Shown one piece after another: positions 40,745-53,900 of a stretch of DNA of 64,000 bases. Below the pieces are notes generated by a model, which saw nothing but the letters and a program-made list of their open reading frames with translations, was not told the DNA's origin and did not search any database. The DNA is from Pseudomonas vranovensis DSM 16006. Its GTDB lineage: Bacteria > Pseudomonadota > Gammaproteobacteria > Pseudomonadales > Pseudomonadaceae. Location of the stretch: contig NZ_AUED01000002.1 of the NCBI RefSeq assembly GCF_000425805.1, positions 1 to 64,000 on the forward strand, written 5' to 3'. The translations under genes and the position numbers were made by a program. The stretch's first letter is position 1. Every line of letters begins with the position of its first letter.

Positions 40745-42303
40745 CCGCTAGAGAGCAGAAGCGCCAACCCATTTCCACCGGGTCCGAATGGACATTCGAA
40801 CTGATCCAGGCCTATGACCGGGAAATCAGCCGCCTGGCCGAGCGCTATGCCCTGGACACCTACCCCAACCAGATCGAAGTGATTACGGCTGAGCAGATGA
40901 TGGACGCCTATGCGTCCGTGGGCATGCCCCTTGGCTACCACCACTGGTCATACGGCAAGCACTTCCTGAGTACCGAGAAATCCTACAGCCGTGGCCAGAT
41001 GGGCCTTGCCTACGAAATCGTGATCAACTCCGATCCCTGCATCGCCTACCTGATGGAAGAAAACACCATCTGCATGCAGGCCCTGGTGGTTGCCCACGCC
41101 TGCTATGGGCACAACAGCTTCTTCAAAGGCAATTACCTGTTCCGCACCTGGACCGACGCCAGCTCGATCATCGACTACCTGGTGTTCGCCAAGCAGTACA
41201 TCACCCTATGCGAGGAGCGCCATGGCATCGACGCGGTCGAAGACCTGCTCGACTCCTGCCATGCCTTGATGAACTACGGTGTTGACCGCTACAAGCGGCC
41301 GTACCCGATTTCCGCGGAAGAAGAGCGGCGCCGGCAGAAGGAACGCGAAGAACACCTGCAAAAGCAGATCAATGACCTGTGGCGCACCATTCCCAAGGGT
41401 GCCGACAAGAATAGCGAGCGCGACAATGCGCGCTTCCCCGCCGAACCTCAGGAAAATATTCTCTACTTCATCGAAAAGCATGCACCCTTGCTCGAACCCT
41501 GGCAGCGGGAAATCGTGCGTATCGTGCGCAAGATCGCCCAGTACTTCTATCCGCAACGCCAAACCCAGGTGATGAACGAAGGCTGGGCCACCTTCTGGCA
41601 CTACACGCTGATGAACGACCTCTACGACGAGGGCCTGGTAACCGACGGCTTCATGATGGAGTTCCTGCAGTCGCACACCAGCGTAGTGTTCCAGCCCGGT
41701 TTCGACAGCCCTTATTACAGTGGCATCAACCCGTATGCCCTGGGCTTTGCCATGTACCGCGACATCCGCCGCATGTGCGAACACCCCACCGAGGAAGACC
41801 GCCGCTGGTTCCCCGACATCGCCGGCAGCGATTGGCTGTCGACCATCAAGTTCGCCATGAGCAGCTTCAAGGACGAAAGCTTCATCCTGCAGTACCTGTC
41901 ACCCACCGTGATCCGCGACCTGAAGCTGTTCAGTATTCTCGATGACGACCAGCGCGAAGATCTGCTGGTGCCGGCCATCCATGACGAAAGCGGCTATCGG
42001 ATCATCCGTGAAACCCTGGCTGCCCAGTACAACCTGGGGAACCGCGAACCGAACGTGCAGATCTGGAGCATCGACCGGCGCGGCGACCGCTCCCTGACCC
42101 TGCGTCACCAGCAACACGACCGCAAACCGCTGGGCGACTCCACCGAGGAAGTGCTCAAGCACCTGCACCGCCTCTGGGGCTTCGATATCCACCTGGAAAC
42201 GCTGCAGGGCGACCAGATCATGAAAACTCATCACGTACCGCCCAAGGGCGAGCACAGCGAAGCGGAGTACGGTCGCCTGGACCTCGCGGTCGTGCACCTC
42301 TAG
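40741..42303 (+). CDS. SpoVR family protein
   Basis: 520 residues, full length for the family (YcgB). Conserved blocks: [52 protein letters not shown], and [13 protein letters not shown] with HExxH-like chemistry hinted by WATFWHY. Function unknown; in Bacillus it affects spore cortex. Third gene of the stress operon, followed by a terminator-like hairpin. Confidence 0.94.
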   Translation: MTAREQKRQPISTGSEWTFELIQAYDREISRLAERYALDTYPNQIEVITAEQMMDAYASVGMPLGYHHWSYGKHFLSTEKSYSRGQMGLAYEIVINSDPCIAYLMEENTICMQALVVAHACYGHNSFFKGNYLFRTWTDASSIIDYLVFAKQYITLCEERHGIDAVEDLLDSCHALMNYGVDRYKRPYPISAEEERRRQKEREEHLQKQINDLWRTIPKGADKNSERDNARFPAEPQENILYFIEKHAPLLEPWQREIVRIVRKIAQYFYPQRQTQVMNEGWATFWHYTLMNDLYDEGLVTDGFMMEFLQSHTSVVFQPGFDSPYYSGINPYALGFAMYRDIRRMCEHPTEEDRRWFPDIAGSDWLSTIKFAMSSFKDESFILQYLSPTVIRDLKLFSILDDDQREDLLVPAIHDESGYRIIRETLAAQYNLGNREPNVQIWSIDRRGDRSLTLRHQQHDRKPLGDSTEEVLKHLHRLWGFDIHLETLQGDQIMKTHHVPPKGEHSEAEYGRLDLAVVHL

Positions 42304-42312
42304 TCCCCCTGC

Positions 42313-42361
42313 CCTCCGTTGCTGCCAGACAGGTTATCCTGTGGCATCAACGGAGGTTTTT
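42313..42361 (+). terminator. hairpin terminator of the stress operon overlapping the cca ribosome-binding site
   Basis: Outer 9-bp stem (42313-42321 with 42348-42356), a 2x2 internal loop, then GCCA/TGGC and CAGG/CCTG pairs around a TTAT loop, followed by TTTTT (42357-42361). The 3' strand of the outer stem contains GGAGG, the Shine-Dalgarno of cca, whose ATG is at 42363. Confidence 0.8.
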
Positions 42362-42362
42362 C

Positions 42363-43580
42363 ATGCAGATCTACAAAGTCGGAGGCGCCGTACGCGATCG
42401 CCTGCTCGGCCGTCCGGTCAGTGATATCGACTGGGTCGTGGTCGGTGCCACGGCTGAACAAATGCAGGCGCTGGGCTTCAGGCCGGTCGGGGCTGATTTC
42501 CCGGTATTCCTTCATCCTGAAAGCGGTGAGGAATATGCCCTGGCCCGCACCGAACGCAAGAGCGGGCGCGGCTATGGCGGCTTCACTTTCCACGCAAGCC
42601 CCGAGGTGACGCTCGAAGAGGACCTGATTCGCCGCGACCTGACCATCAACGCCATGGCCGAAGATGAGCAAGGCATCGTCAGCGACCCGTATCACGGCCA
42701 AAAAGATCTAGAATCTCGCATCTTGCGCCACGTATCCCCGGCGTTCACCGAAGATCCCTTGCGTGTCCTTCGTGTTGCCCGCTTTGCCGCGCGCTATGCC
42801 AGCCTGGGTTTCAGCGTAGCTCCGGAAACCATCGACTTGATGCGCCAGCTCAGCGAGTCAGGAGAACTCCAGGCACTCACCGCCGAACGCAGCTGGAAGG
42901 AAATTGCCCGCGCACTGATGGAAGATCACCCCCAGGTGTTCATCCAGGTACTGCGCGAGTGTGGCGCGCTCAAGGAGCTGCTACCGGAAGTCGATGCGCT
43001 GTTCGGTGTGCCACAACCTGCGGCTCACCACCCGGAAATCGACTGTGGTATCCATACCCTCTCGGTTCTCGAGCAAGCCGCCCGGCATCAACAACCCCTG
43101 ACGGTGCGCTGGGCCTGCCTGCTACATGACCTGGGCAAGGGCACAACGCCGGAGGCGCAGTGGCCACGACACATTGCCCATGAGCATCGTGGGTTGCAGT
43201 TGATCGAGGCCGTCAACCAGCGCTTCAAGGTGCCGCGGGATTGCCAGGAACTGGCGATGCTGGTGGGTGAGTTCCACACTCACTGCCACCGGGCACTGGA
43301 ACTCAAGGCCTCGACACTGCTCGAACTCCTGCAGCGCTTCGATGTGTACCGCAGGCCTCAGCGCTTCGAGGAGTTCATTTGCGCTTGCGAGATGGACGCA
43401 CGAGGCCGCAAGGGTCTGGAACAAAGAGAATATCCACAGGCCGACTACTTGCGCGGCGCAGTGGCAGCTGCGCGGGCCGTACAGGTGCAGCCGCTGGTGC
43501 AGCAAGGGCTGACCGGCCAGGCATTGGGAGAAGCGCTCAAGGGCGAGCGGCTGAAGGCTTTGAAAACCTACAAAGGGTAA
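42363..43580 (+). CDS. cca: multifunctional CCA tRNA nucleotidyltransferase
   Basis: Adds or repairs the CCA end of tRNA. 405 residues. Class II motifs: [20 protein letters not shown] (7-26, with the DxD metal site), [10 protein letters not shown] (about 89-98), [14 protein letters not shown] (about 128-141). C-terminal HD domain is present ([23 protein letters not shown]), giving phosphodiesterase/phosphatase activity. Start ATG 6 bases after GGAGG that is itself inside a hairpin. Confidence 0.97.
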   Translation: MQIYKVGGAVRDRLLGRPVSDIDWVVVGATAEQMQALGFRPVGADFPVFLHPESGEEYALARTERKSGRGYGGFTFHASPEVTLEEDLIRRDLTINAMAEDEQGIVSDPYHGQKDLESRILRHVSPAFTEDPLRVLRVARFAARYASLGFSVAPETIDLMRQLSESGELQALTAERSWKEIARALMEDHPQVFIQVLRECGALKELLPEVDALFGVPQPAAHHPEIDCGIHTLSVLEQAARHQQPLTVRWACLLHDLGKGTTPEAQWPRHIAHEHRGLQLIEAVNQRFKVPRDCQELAMLVGEFHTHCHRALELKASTLLELLQRFDVYRRPQRFEEFICACEMDARGRKGLEQREYPQADYLRGAVAAARAVQVQPLVQQGLTGQALGEALKGERLKALKTYKG

Positions 43581-43586
43581 AACCAT

Positions 43587-43627
43587 CGCGGGACAAGCCT
43601 GCTCTTGCAGCAGAGGCTTGTCCCGCG
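43587..43627. repeat. degenerate REP-like palindrome 4
   Basis: Arms 43587-43600 and 43614-43627 (14 bp, CGCGGGACAAGCCT and its complement) with a 13-base loop. Same core as the other REPs but with GGGACAAG. Between the convergent cca and folK genes, 6 bp after the cca stop. Confidence 0.75.
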
Positions 43628-43632
43628 CTTGC

Positions 43633-44142
43633 TCAAATATTGGTCAACTGCTGCCCGTGCCACTCGAACGATACAGGAGCCAGTACCTGCGCAATCTGAG
43701 CCTCAGCCCACAGCCGGGCCATGGTCTTCCCCACCCCCGAATGGACCAACTGCGGCGCAATCAATGACAGCGGCCAAAGCACAAAGGCGTTCTTGAGAAT
43801 CTCTGCCCGGGGCAAAACCAAGCCGTCGAAGCTGCCACACAGTTCGTTGTACATCAGCACATCGATATCCAGCGGCAGGCCCTTGGGCTCGGGCGCATAG
43901 CGACCATTGTCCGCCTCGATGAACTTGAGGCGGCGGTCCAGCTCCATCAATGGCAGGTCGGTCAGCCCTGTAACCACCAGATTGAAGAATGGACCGCTCT
44001 TGATACCCACCGCCTGGCTCTCGAACACCGGCGAACAGCGCATGTCCTGAAGAAACCCGGCCAGCGCATCAAGGCCCGCACACAGATGCCGCTCACGCTC
44101 GACATTGCTGCCAAGACCAAGGTAAACCCTGTTCAGAGACAT
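43633..44142 (-). CDS. folK: 2-amino-4-hydroxy-6-hydroxymethyldihydropteridine diphosphokinase (HPPK), divergent
   Basis: 169 residues. Begins VYLGLGSNVERERHL (HPPK motif) and has PLDIDVLMYN (about 90-99) in place of the usual RxLDLDILL, so the Asp pair is kept but a usual Arg is replaced. Pairs with folB (10-bp overlap), making consecutive folate steps. Pseudomonas often carries a second folK beside panBC, so this may be one of two. Confidence 0.9.
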   Translation of the reverse strand: MSLNRVYLGLGSNVERERHLCAGLDALAGFLQDMRCSPVFESQAVGIKSGPFFNLVVTGLTDLPLMELDRRLKFIEADNGRYAPEPKGLPLDIDVLMYNELCGSFDGLVLPRAEILKNAFVLWPLSLIAPQLVHSGVGKTMARLWAEAQIAQVLAPVSFEWHGQQLTNI

Positions 44143-44486
44143 CCGCGCTCGATCTCCACGCCCACGCCAGTGGCTGCCGGCACGGCGCCGGGCTTGGTCA
44201 GCTTCAGGTGCAGCCAGGGAATCTGGAACTCACTCATCAGTACCGCCGCCAAACGCTCGGCAAAGGTTTCCACCAACTCGTACTGAGCCTCTTCGGCAAA
44301 CGCCTGGATACGTGCAGACACACTGGCATAGTCCAGCGCCAGGGTGAGGTCGTCACCCGCCGCAGCCGGTCGGTTGTCCCAGGCAAAACGCAGGTCCAGA
44401 CGCAGGCACTGGCGAATACCGCGCTCCCAGTCATAGGCACCGATCACGGTATCAACTTCCAGGCCTTCGATGAACACTCTGTCCAA
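44133..44486 (-). CDS. folB: dihydroneopterin aldolase
   Basis: 117 residues when read from the TTG start at 44486 ([16 protein letters not shown]), which has GGAGAG 8 bases upstream. An ATG at 44510 is in frame but would place the ribosome site inside the coding region. Conserved [13 protein letters not shown] (about 9-21) and [18 protein letters not shown] (about 96-102) with catalytic Lys. Divergent from plsY. Confidence 0.93.
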   Translation of the reverse strand: MDRVFIEGLEVDTVIGAYDWERGIRQCLRLDLRFAWDNRPAAAGDDLTLALDYASVSARIQAFAEEAQYELVETFAERLAAVLMSEFQIPWLHLKLTKPGAVPAATGVGVEIERGCL

Positions 44487-44560
44487 GCACTTCTCTCCAC
44501 TGCACGACAAGGGCGACTGGCGCCGTTAGAATCAGGGCGTCCTCGCCCGGAATAGTTAGC

Positions 44561-45130
44561 ATGTTTTGGTTACTGGCACTGCTCGCCTACCTGCTCGGCT
44601 CGCTGTCCTTTGCCATCGTCCTGAGCCGCCTCAATGGCAGCCCGGACCCACGCATGAGCGGTTCAGGCAATGCCGGTGCAACCAACATGCTGCGCTTGGC
44701 CGGCCGCAAACTGGCGGTCCTGACCTTGCTTGGCGACCTGTGCAAGGGTCTTCTTCCCGTGCTGGTCGCCAGTGTTGCCGGGCTCGACCTGCAACAGCAA
44801 GCCTGGATAGGCTTGTGCGCAGTGATCGGCCACCTGTTCCCGATCTACTTCTGCTTTCGCGGCGGCAAAGGCGTCGCCACCGCCGCCGGCATGCTGCTGG
44901 GGCTGTACCCGCCAGCGGCACTGCTGGCCATCAGCGCCTGGCTGCTGACTTTCTACCTGACCCGCACCAGCTCCCTGGCAGCGCTGATCGCCACACCGCT
45001 GACCCTGCCATTGCTGGCCTGGCGCGAGCCGGAAGCACTACTGCCGATCAGCGTGCTGACCGTGCTGATCGTCTGGCGTCACCGTGGCAATCTACGCGAC
45101 CTCTTTGCCGGCCGCGAACGACATTTCTGA
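44561..45130 (+). CDS. plsY: glycerol-3-phosphate acyltransferase PlsY
   Basis: 189 residues, five membrane helices. Acylates glycerol-3-phosphate from acyl phosphate in phospholipid synthesis. Motifs [11 protein letters not shown] (about 34-44) and [14 protein letters not shown] (about 102-115) with the phosphate-binding glycines are visible. Convergent with tsaD. Confidence 0.96.
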   Translation: MFWLLALLAYLLGSLSFAIVLSRLNGSPDPRMSGSGNAGATNMLRLAGRKLAVLTLLGDLCKGLLPVLVASVAGLDLQQQAWIGLCAVIGHLFPIYFCFRGGKGVATAAGMLLGLYPPAALLAISAWLLTFYLTRTSSLAALIATPLTLPLLAWREPEALLPISVLTVLIVWRHRGNLRDLFAGRERHF

Positions 45131-45153
45131 ACCCGCTGCATGAGCGTCGCTCA

Positions 45154-46179
45154 TTACAGCGGTGACAACTGCTCCATCGGCCAGCGCGCCTGCACACTGA
45201 TGGCCAAGCTCTCCTGTTGCCCCGCCGCCAGGCGCTGACACCCGGCATAAGCGATCATGGCGCCATTGTCGGTGCAAAACTGTGGCCGTGCGTAGTACAC
45301 ATTGCCCTTGATGCCCGCGAGCATTTCTTCCAGCGAAGCGCGTAGCGCCGTGTTGGCACTGACACCACCAGCGATCACCAGGCGCTTGAGGCCGGTTTGC
45401 TTCAGGGCACGCTTGCACTTGATGGTCAAAGTCTCCACCACCGCCTGCTGGAAGGCCAGAGACACGTCGCAACGAGTTTGCTCGCCGTCGTCTCCAGCTT
45501 TCTGGCACTGCTGCCAGGTGTTCAGGGCGAAGGTTTTCAAGCCGCTGAAGCTGAAGTCCAGGCCCGGGCGATCCGTCATCGGCCGAGGGAATACAAAGCG
45601 GCCAGGCACGCCCTGGGTCGCCAGGCGGGCGATTTCCGGGCCACCTGGATAGTTGAGCCCCATTAGCTTGGCGGTCTTGTCGAAGGCTTCGCCAGCGGCA
45701 TCATCAAGCGACTCACCCAGCAGCTCGTAGCGACCGATACCATCCACCCGTACCAGCTGGGTATGCCCACCAGATACCAGCAAGGCGACGAACGGGAACT
45801 CTGGAGGCTGCTCCTCAAGCATCGGCGCCAGCAGGTGGCCTTCCATATGGTGCACGCCCAAGGCTGGAATGCCCCAGGCAAAGGCCAGCGCCTGGGCGCA
45901 CGAGGCACCTACCAACAGCGCACCCACCAGCCCGGGGCCAGCGGTATAGGCAATGGCGTCGATCTCGGTAGCCACGCAGTCGGCCTCGGCCAGGACCTGG
46001 CGGATCAACGGCAGCATGCGCTTGACGTGATCGCGGGAGGCGAGCTCTGGCACAACGCCGCCATAGACGCGGTGCAGGTCGATCTGACTGAACAATGCAT
46101 CGGCCAAAAGACCGCGTTCACTGTCGTATAATGCGACGCCGGTTTCGTCGCAGGATGTTTCCAATCCCAGTACTAGCAT
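45154..46179 (-). CDS. tsaD: tRNA N6-adenosine threonylcarbamoyltransferase
   Basis: 341 residues. Forms t6A37 on ANN-decoding tRNAs with TsaB/TsaE. ASKHA fold with iron-binding HHMEGH (about 111-116), VSGGHTQL (about 134-141) and the C-terminal [10 protein letters not shown]. Start overlaps nothing; divergent from rpsU across 202 bp. Confidence 0.97.
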   Translation of the reverse strand: MLVLGLETSCDETGVALYDSERGLLADALFSQIDLHRVYGGVVPELASRDHVKRMLPLIRQVLAEADCVATEIDAIAYTAGPGLVGALLVGASCAQALAFAWGIPALGVHHMEGHLLAPMLEEQPPEFPFVALLVSGGHTQLVRVDGIGRYELLGESLDDAAGEAFDKTAKLMGLNYPGGPEIARLATQGVPGRFVFPRPMTDRPGLDFSFSGLKTFALNTWQQCQKAGDDGEQTRCDVSLAFQQAVVETLTIKCKRALKQTGLKRLVIAGGVSANTALRASLEEMLAGIKGNVYYARPQFCTDNGAMIAYAGCQRLAAGQQESLAISVQARWPMEQLSPL

Positions 46180-46381
46180 GGGTCTGCGCCTTGTGGAGGC
46201 TGAATTTGAAGCCGCGCATGATAGTCCCCACTCCGGGTGCCGACCAGCGGTTTTCGATCAGAGGCTTTGCATTCCGGCTGGCTAAGGGTTAACATCCGCA
46301 ACCCTTAAAAACCGACGTTCTCCAGTGCACAGTTTTGCCACGAGTTCGTTGACCCCCGGTAATGAATGAAGGTAGCTCTGG

Positions 46382-46597
46382 ATGCCAGCCGTCAAAGTTA
46401 AAGAGAATGAACCCTTCGACGTAGCTCTGCGTCGTTTCAAGCGCTCCTGCGAAAAAGCCGGTGTTCTGGCTGAAGTTCGTAGCCGCGAATTTTACGAGAA
46501 GCCGACTTCTGAGCGTAAGCGCAAAGCAGCAGCCGCTGTTAAACGTCACGCCAAGAAAGTTCAGCGCGAACAGCGCCGCGCCGTTCGTCTGTACTAA
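46382..46597 (+). CDS. rpsU: 30S ribosomal protein S21
   Basis: 71 residues, highly basic (Lys/Arg-rich C-terminal helix from [27 protein letters not shown]). First gene of the macromolecular synthesis operon rpsU-dnaG-rpoD. AAGG site 8 bases upstream of ATG. A 303-bp gap with a hairpin follows before dnaG. Confidence 0.97.
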
Positions 46598-46900
46598 TAC
46601 AGACGTCCGTCGCAAGCTTCTGCCTCGCCCGGCCCAAAGCCGGGCTGCCGGCAGTAGTTGCTTGAACCTCTGGCCTTTGTGCTTGAGGCGTCCCGTTTGT
46701 CAAAACGCGGACAACCTGCCTGAATCGTCAGAACTGGCCTCAACGCCAGCTGTGCACGTCATTACTGACGAGCCTTAACCGGCTACCGACGAGCACGTCT
46801 TTCCTATTTTTGTGTTACGCCATTCGACATCGCTCGAACGCGAAGCCGTCCCTGCAGCATTAGCGATTACACTGGTTTATCGCCTGATGATGAGAGTGCC
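46598..46900 (+). other. rpsU-dnaG intergenic region with partial-terminator hairpin
   Basis: A GCCCGGC-CCAAA-GCCGGGC stem-loop at 46627-46645 with no strong U-run follows rpsU. In E. coli the same gap holds a leaky terminator that lowers dnaG expression; a similar role is inferred here. The rest (46650-46890) shows no gene; TACACT at 46866 could be a -10 for an internal promoter but no good -35 is seen. Confidence 0.6.
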
Positions 46901-48871
46901 ATGGCCGGGCTGATTCCCCAAAGTTTCATTGACGACCTGCTCAACCGTACCGATATCGTCGATGTGGTGAGTTCGCGCGTGCAACTGAAAAAGGCCGGCA
47001 AGAACCTCACTGCCTGCTGCCCGTTCCACAAAGAAAAAACCCCGTCCTTCAGCGTCAGCCCCGACAAGCAGTTCTATTACTGCTTTGGTTGCGGCGCGGG
47101 CGGCAACGCCCTTGGCTTCATCATGGACCACGACAACCTGGACTTTCCCCAGGCCGTCGAGGAACTGGCCAAGGCCGCCGGCATGGAAGTGCCACGCGAA
47201 GAAGGCGGACGCGGGCAAAAACCCCGCCAACCCACGGACTCGCCGCTCTACCCGCTACTGGAAGCCGCCGCCGAATATTATCGCCAGGCGCTGAAAAGCC
47301 ACCCTACCCGTCGTTCGGCCGTCGAGTACCTCAAGGGCCGCGGGCTGTCCGGTGAAATCGCTCGCGATTTCAGCCTGGGCTACGCCCCGCCGGGGTGGGA
47401 CAACCTGTTCAAGCACCTGAGCAGCGACACCCTGCAGCAGAAGGCCATGATTGATGCCGGCCTGCTCATCGAGAACGCCGAAAGCGGCAAACGCTACGAT
47501 CGCTTTCGCGACCGCGTGATGTTCCCGATCCGCGACAGCCGCGGTCGCGTCATCGCGTTTGGAGGTCGAGTACTGGGCGACGACAAGCCCAAGTACCTGA
47601 ACTCTCCGGAAACTCCGGTGTTCCACAAGGGCCAGGAACTGTACGGGCTGTACGAAGCACGCAAGTTCAACCGGAATCTCGATGAAATCATCGTTGTCGA
47701 AGGCTACATGGACGTTATTGCACTGGCCCAGCAAGGCCTGCGCAATGCGGTAGCAACCCTGGGTACAGCCACCAGCGAAGAGCACCTCAAGCGCCTGTTT
47801 CGTGTGGTGCCCAGCGTATTGTTCTGCTTCGATGGCGACCAGGCAGGCCGCAATGCCGCCTGGCGCGCGCTGGAATCCACGCTTTCGAGCCTGCAGGACG
47901 GCCGCAAGGCGCGCTTTCTGTTCCTGCCCGAAGGCGAAGACCCGGACACCTTGATCCGCGCGGAAGGCACCGATGCCTTCCGCGCGCGCATCAACCAGCA
48001 CGCTCAACCTCTGGCCGACTATTTTTTCCAGCAACTGACCGAAGAAGCCGATCCTCGATCGCTCGAAGGCAAGGCTCATATGGCCACCCTCGCAGCACCG
48101 TTGATCGAAAAAGTGCCGGGTGCCAACCTGCGTGCCTTGATGCGCAACCGGCTCAAGGAAATCACCGGCCTCGACAACCAGCAGGTCGAGCAACTGAGCC
48201 ACAGCGCACCAGCCGAAGCACCGCCCAGCTATGACCCGGGCATCGACTACGATGCCATCCCCGACTACACCCCGGACTACGGTGATTTTCACCAGCCCGA
48301 CTACGCACCGCCACAACAGCCGTGGTCGCCGAACAAGGGTGGCAAGAAGAAATGGGAAGGCAAGCCGTGGGACAAGAAAGGCAAACCCTGGGAGCGCAAC
48401 GGCCAACGCCAGGATGCACCACCACGGGTACCCACTTCAGTGGAACCCCCGACCTTGAGCGCTTTGCGCACCCTGCTGCACCATCCGCAGCTGGCTAAAA
48501 AAGTCGAGGATGCCGGTCACTTCGCAGCCGAAGAACACGTCTACGCTCAACTGCTGGTAGCCCTGCTCGAAGCCCTGCAAAAGAATCCTGAGCTACGCTC
48601 ACTACAGCTGATCGCCCGCTGGCATGGCACCGAACAAGGTCGTTTGCTGCGGGCATTGGCGGAAAAGGAATGGCTGATCGATGCCGACAACCTTGAACAA
48701 CAGTTTTTCGACACCATAACTAGCTTGTCCGCTCGCCAACGCGAGCGAAGCCTGGAACATCTGCTCAGGAAAGCACGTCAAAGTGAGTTGAGCGCAGAAG
48801 AAAAAAATCAGCTGCGCGACCTGCTAAGCCGGAATGTTCCCGCACAAACCCCGACCTCAACTGGCGCGTGA
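46901..48871 (+). CDS. dnaG: DNA primase
   Basis: 656 residues, longer than E. coli DnaG (581). CHC2 zinc domain with C40, H43, C61, C64; RNA-polymerase domain with TOPRIM motifs VVEGYMDVIAL (about 265-275) and DGDQAGRNAAWRA (about 308-320). Residues about 443-505 form an Asp/Tyr/Pro- then Lys/Trp-rich low-complexity linker before the C-terminal helicase-binding domain (about 515-656). Weak ribosome site. Confidence 0.97.
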   Translation: MAGLIPQSFIDDLLNRTDIVDVVSSRVQLKKAGKNLTACCPFHKEKTPSFSVSPDKQFYYCFGCGAGGNALGFIMDHDNLDFPQAVEELAKAAGMEVPREEGGRGQKPRQPTDSPLYPLLEAAAEYYRQALKSHPTRRSAVEYLKGRGLSGEIARDFSLGYAPPGWDNLFKHLSSDTLQQKAMIDAGLLIENAESGKRYDRFRDRVMFPIRDSRGRVIAFGGRVLGDDKPKYLNSPETPVFHKGQELYGLYEARKFNRNLDEIIVVEGYMDVIALAQQGLRNAVATLGTATSEEHLKRLFRVVPSVLFCFDGDQAGRNAAWRALESTLSSLQDGRKARFLFLPEGEDPDTLIRAEGTDAFRARINQHAQPLADYFFQQLTEEADPRSLEGKAHMATLAAPLIEKVPGANLRALMRNRLKEITGLDNQQVEQLSHSAPAEAPPSYDPGIDYDAIPDYTPDYGDFHQPDYAPPQQPWSPNKGGKKKWEGKPWDKKGKPWERNGQRQDAPPRVPTSVEPPTLSALRTLLHHPQLAKKVEDAGHFAAEEHVYAQLLVALLEALQKNPELRSLQLIARWHGTEQGRLLRALAEKEWLIDADNLEQQFFDTITSLSARQRERSLEHLLRKARQSELSAEEKNQLRDLLSRNVPAQTPTSTGA

Positions 48872-48885
48872 GGTCCTAGCTCGGG

Positions 48886-48891
48886 TATAAT
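48886..48891 (+). promoter_or_regulatory. possible internal promoter for rpoD
   Basis: TATAAT at 48886-48891, 48 bp upstream of rpoD, but without a consensus -35 at 17 bases. rpoD often has its own internal promoters in this operon. Confidence 0.35.
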
Positions 48892-48938
48892 CCTCGGCTT
48901 GTTTTTTGCCCGCCAAGACCTTCAGTGGATAGGGTGTT

Positions 48939-50789
<1,851 letters not shown>

Positions 50790-50795
50790 TGACGA

Positions 50796-50819
50796 ACCCC
50801 GGCCCAGGCCGGGGTTTTT
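50796..50819 (+). terminator. terminator after rpoD
   Basis: Perfect 9-bp stem ACCCCGGCC/GGCCGGGGT (50796-50804, 50807-50815) with a 2-base minimal loop (in practice larger), then TTTT. 6 bp after the rpoD stop. Confidence 0.92.
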
Positions 50820-50917
50820 CTTTTGTGCCCTCGAAAACTTTAAGACTTTCGCCACTACCCCGGTGGCGAATTGCCCGTCTACACTCGAATGCAACCCACA
50901 TGTGTGACGAGGCCGCT

Positions 50918-53900
50918 ATGCCCAGACTGCCGGCCCTTCTGTTGCTGCTCCTGGCACTCTGGAGCGCAGCGGCCGGCGCCTTGACCCTGACAGACGAAGA
51001 ACAAGCCTGGCTCAGCGCCCACCCGCAGCTGCGCGTGGGCGTCGACGCATCCTGGCCACCGTTCGAGTACCGTGACCAGGAGGGCCGCTACCAGGGATTG
51101 GCCGCCGATTACATTGCCCTGATGCAGGACCGACTGGGCATTACGTTCAAGCCGGTCGAACCGAGCAGTTGGACAGCCGTCCTGGAGCAGGCACGCCAGA
51201 ACAAACTGGACGTGCTGCCTGGGATCATGTCGACCCCCGAACGCCAGGGCTTCCTTGCCTTCACTCGCCCCTACCTGGACTTTCCGATTGTCATCCTCGC
51301 CCACAAGGGTGGCGCACAGCCTCGCAACATCAAGGACCTCTACGGGCTGAAGATTGCCGTGGTGGAAAACTACGCGCCTCACGAACTGCTGCGCACCCAC
51401 CACCCCGACTTGAACCTGGTCGCCATGCGCAATGTCAGCTCGACCCTGCAGGCGTTGGCCACCGATGAAGTCGACGCCGTGGTCGGCGATCTCGCGTCGA
51501 GCATCTGGAGCCTGCGCCAGCTCAAGCTTGAAGGCATGTATGTCAGCGGCGAAACGCCCTATCGCTATCAACTGGCCATGGCGGTACCACAAGAACAGAA
51601 GATCCTCGTCGGCATCCTCGACAAGGTCATGGCCGACATGAGCCCCGCTGAGATCAGCGATATTCAGGAGCGCTGGGTCGGCAAGGTATTGGACCATCGC
51701 ACGGTCTGGTACGACCTGCTCATCTATGGGCTTCCCGCGGTACTACTGCTGGTGACGATCCTGGCGGCAGTGATGCGGGTCAATCGACGCCTGAGCTCGG
51801 AGATTTCTCGCCGCGTCGCCCTGGAACAAGAACTGCGCAGCAGCGAATACCACTACCGTGGCCTGGTCGAGAGTCTGTCGGCGATTGCCTGGGAAGCAGA
51901 CGCCAACGACTTCACCTACAACTACGTATCTCCCCATGCAGAAGACCTGCTGGGCTACCCCTTGAGCCACTGGCTGCGTCCAGGCTTCTGGCGCAGCATC
52001 ATCCACCCCGACGATGCCCTTTGGGCCCAGGCCTACTGTGACAGCGAAACCGCCGCCGGGCGCGATCACAGTCTCGATTACCGGGTGATCTGCGCCGATG
52101 GTCGCAGCCTCTGGGTGCGTGACATCGTCAGCCTGATCGAGCACGGGCACAAACCTGTGATGCGCGGCCTGATGATCGACATCAGCGAAACCAAGAATGC
52201 CGAAGAGGCCCTGCGCCTGTCGGAACAGAAGTTCGTCTCGGTTTTCCAGCAATGCCCGGACATCCTGCTGATCGCCCGCCTCAGCGATGGTTGCTTGCTG
52301 GAAGTCAACGAAGCCTTCGAGGAACAGATTGGCCTGGACGCCGACAGCGTCGTTGGCCGCACCACTACCGAATTGAATATCTGGGGAATCGACGGTATTG
52401 GTCCAACACTGCTTGAGCGGTTGCAGTCCGGCAGCATCCGCAACCTGGAGACACTCTTCCAGCGCAGTAACGGCCAACTGTTCACCGGCCTCATCTCAGC
52501 CGGGACCATAGAGCTCGACAGCACCCCAGCGCTGGTAGTGGCGGTACGCGACATCAGTCAATTGAAGGAAACCCAGGAACAGCTGCGCACCTCGGAAGAG
52601 AAGTTTGCCAAGGCTTTCCATGCCTCTCCCGATGGCTTGCTGCTGTCCCGGCAAAGCGATGGCCTGCTGATCGAAGTCAACGAGGGCTTCTGCCGCCTGA
52701 CCGGGTTCGACAGCCACACATCGCTGGACCAGACCTCACTGGACCTGGGGATGTGGGTCGACCTCAACGAGCGGCGACGCCTGCTGCAGATGATCAAAAA
52801 AGATGGTTTCGTGCGCGACTTCAGTTGCCATATCCGCCGCAGTGACGGGCAGATCCGTCTGTGTGAACTGTCGGCCCGCCCCCTGCCGATTGCCGGTGTC
52901 GACTGCATGCTGACCATTGCCCGGGACATTACCGAACGCCACCTGATGCAGGAAAAACTGCAGCTGGCCGCAACGGTGTTCGAGAATACCGCGGAAGGCG
53001 TACTGATCACTGACACCGACCAACGCATCAGCGCAGTCAACCGCGCTTTCAGCGAAATCACCGGCTACAACGAATTTGAAGCCCTGGGCCAGACACCGCG
53101 CCTGCTTGCCTCCGGCCAGCACGACAGCGCGTTCTTCGCCGCCATGTGGCACCAGCTGACCGCGGAGGGCCATTGGCAAGGCGAAATCTACAACCGACGC
53201 AAAAACGGCGAGCTCTACCCCAGCTGGTTGACCATCAGTGCGGTGCGCAACAGCGACCGGATCATTACCCACTTCGTCGCGGTGTTCGCCGACATTTCCA
53301 GCCTCAAGCACGCCCAGGCCAAACTGGACTACCAGGCCCATCACGACCCGCTCACCGGCCTGCCCAACCGCACCCTGTTCGAGAATCGCCTGCAGGCGGC
53401 ACTCACCTGTACCCAGGCCTCCCGGCGCCAGGGGGCGGTACTGTTCCTGGACCTGGACCGCTTCAAACATATCAACGACAGTCTTGGCCACCCGGTGGGC
53501 GACTTGCTGCTCAAAGGTATCGCCCAGCGCCTCAAGGAACAGGTGCGCGACATAGACACCGTGGCGCGCCTGGGGGGTGACGAGTTCATCATTCTGCTGC
53601 CCGGCCTGCACCAACCCGGCGATGCCAGCCTTATCGCCAACAAGCTGCTGGCGTGCTTCAGCGCCCCGTTCCAGGCGGGAGAGCATGAGTTCTTCACCAG
53701 TGCCAGTATCGGTACCAGCCTGTACCCACAGGACGGCACCGATGTCGCCTCGCTGATCCGCAACGCCGATGCCGCGATGTACCGCTCCAAGGCCAAGGGC
53801 CGCAACCGGGTCGAGTGCTACACCCGCGACCTGACCGCCCAGGCCAGCGAACGCATCGCCCTGGAGCATGAGCTGCGGCGCGCCATAGAACGCAACGAGC

